Assembly (NCBI RefSeq): GCF_025854275.1
Contig: NZ_CP107567.1
Location: forward strand, 7,068,001 to 7,132,000
Length of the DNA stretch: 64,000 nucleotides
Direction: 5' to 3'
Source: Streptomyces peucetius
Lineage (GTDB): Bacteria > Actinomycetota > Actinomycetes > Streptomycetales > Streptomycetaceae
The notes beneath the pieces were generated by a model. The model did no database searches, was not told the DNA's origin, and saw only the letters and a list, made by a program, of their open reading frames with translations. The position numbers and the translations under genes are program-made. Of this stretch, positions 63,540 to 64,000 are shown piece by piece (the first letter of the stretch is position 1; each line of letters opens with the position of its first letter).

Positions 63540-64000
63540 CCCGCCCCTTCCCGAAACCGGGGCTCCGCTCCGAGCCCCGGTCCGCCCTCTGGGCGGTGCG
63601 CGGGCTTCGCCCGAGCGGTGTCGCCCTCCGAGGGGTTTCGGGGCTCCGTCCGGGCCCCGGTCCGCCCTCTGGGCGGCGCGCTGGATTCGCCCACCTGTGC
63701 CGCCCTGCGGGGTGTTCGGGGCTCCGCCCCCCGTGCCCCGGTACGCGCTTCGCGTGGGGGCCACGATCTCCCCCTACGGCCTGGCGGCCGTGGGTGGGGG
63801 TGCCTCCCCGGCCGCCAGGCGTAGGGGGAGTGCCCCCGAGCCGGGCTGGATGTGCGGCTGCGCGGCACCCGGCTCGCCGGGCACGTCAAGCCTTGCCGGC
63901 GTTTGAGGCGCGGGGGTTTGGGGCGCAGCCCCGACCGGGCCGGCGACTTCAGCCCCGCCGGCGATTTAGGCGCAGGAGGTGCGGTGGGGCGGAGCCCCGA
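63540..64000. repeat. Streptomyces-type GC-rich dispersed repeat region, no gene
   Basis: From the ROK start to the right edge (about 590 bases) no gene is visible. The sequence has repeated pieces of the GGGGCTCCGCCCC and CCGGTCCGCCCTCTGGGCGG kind (copies near 63580 and 63658), a self-complementary CCCCCTACGGCCTGGCGGCC pair near 63771 and 63815, and the AGCCCCGCCGGCGAT stretch near 63952. Such pieces are scattered between streptomycete genes and form strong hairpins. Confidence 0.7.

Overview
The window is chromosomal DNA from a high-GC actinomycete, almost certainly a Streptomyces. Support for this: very high GC with third-position bias, many GTG starts, translational coupling by ATGA/GTGA/TGATG overlaps, DUF397/DUF5753 regulator pairs, DUF574-type methyltransferases, HATPase anti-sigma-like proteins and the GC-rich dispersed repeat at the right edge. 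No tRNA, rRNA, CRISPR array, IS transposase or integrase was seen.

Left part (1-38.6 kb) is an accessory, defence and toxin region. It opens inside a DISARM-related operon: a helicase with a DUF1998 tail (cut by the left edge), a SNF2-type helicase and a very large Eco57I-type adenine methylase, followed by a coiled-coil protein of unknown role and a membrane-anchored DUF4352-like protein. A DUF5753 helix-turn-helix regulator with its DUF397 partner follows. Next come two polymorphic-toxin loci facing each other: a REase-fold toxin with its immunity gene on the plus strand, and SseB-like, WXG-like, RHS toxin and immunity genes on the minus strand. Upstream on the minus strand is a tightly coupled four-gene cassette (DUF4145-like protein, PfkB kinase, 2H phosphoesterase, IMPase/CysQ-like phosphatase) whose joint function I cannot assign; it is my best candidate for an undescribed system. 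After a CorA-topology protein, a HATPase, an unknown gene, a broken lipoprotein and a receptor Ser/Thr kinase comes a type IV restriction cassette: a small unknown protein, McrB, McrC and a UvrD-type helicase carrying a RelE-like N-terminal domain. Facing it is a HTH-methylase with an altered catalytic motif. A 16-bp near-identical direct repeat lies at both ends of this cassette.

Middle part (38.8-52 kb) holds small membrane or secreted proteins (two apparently frameshifted), hydrolases, a RibD/DHFR-like protein, a peroxiredoxin-like protein divergent from a TetR regulator with a clear palindromic operator, an isochorismatase-like hydrolase, an SRPBCC-ArsR pair with two operator-like palindromes, a GNAT, a beta-lactamase-fold hydrolase, a double alpha/beta hydrolase under a textbook MerR-type promoter, and a DUF574 methyltransferase.

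Right part (52-64 kb) is metabolic and regulatory: a LysR, cysteine dioxygenase and YeiH-type exporter group that looks like a cysteine/sulfur oxidation and export module; a large AAA-LuxR regulator divergent from a HATPase; and the xylose locus (xylA divergent from xylB, then a ROK repressor). Several genes between 15.9 and 43.8 kb carry single-base frame changes, mostly in short G or C runs, which may be assembly errors or real decay.
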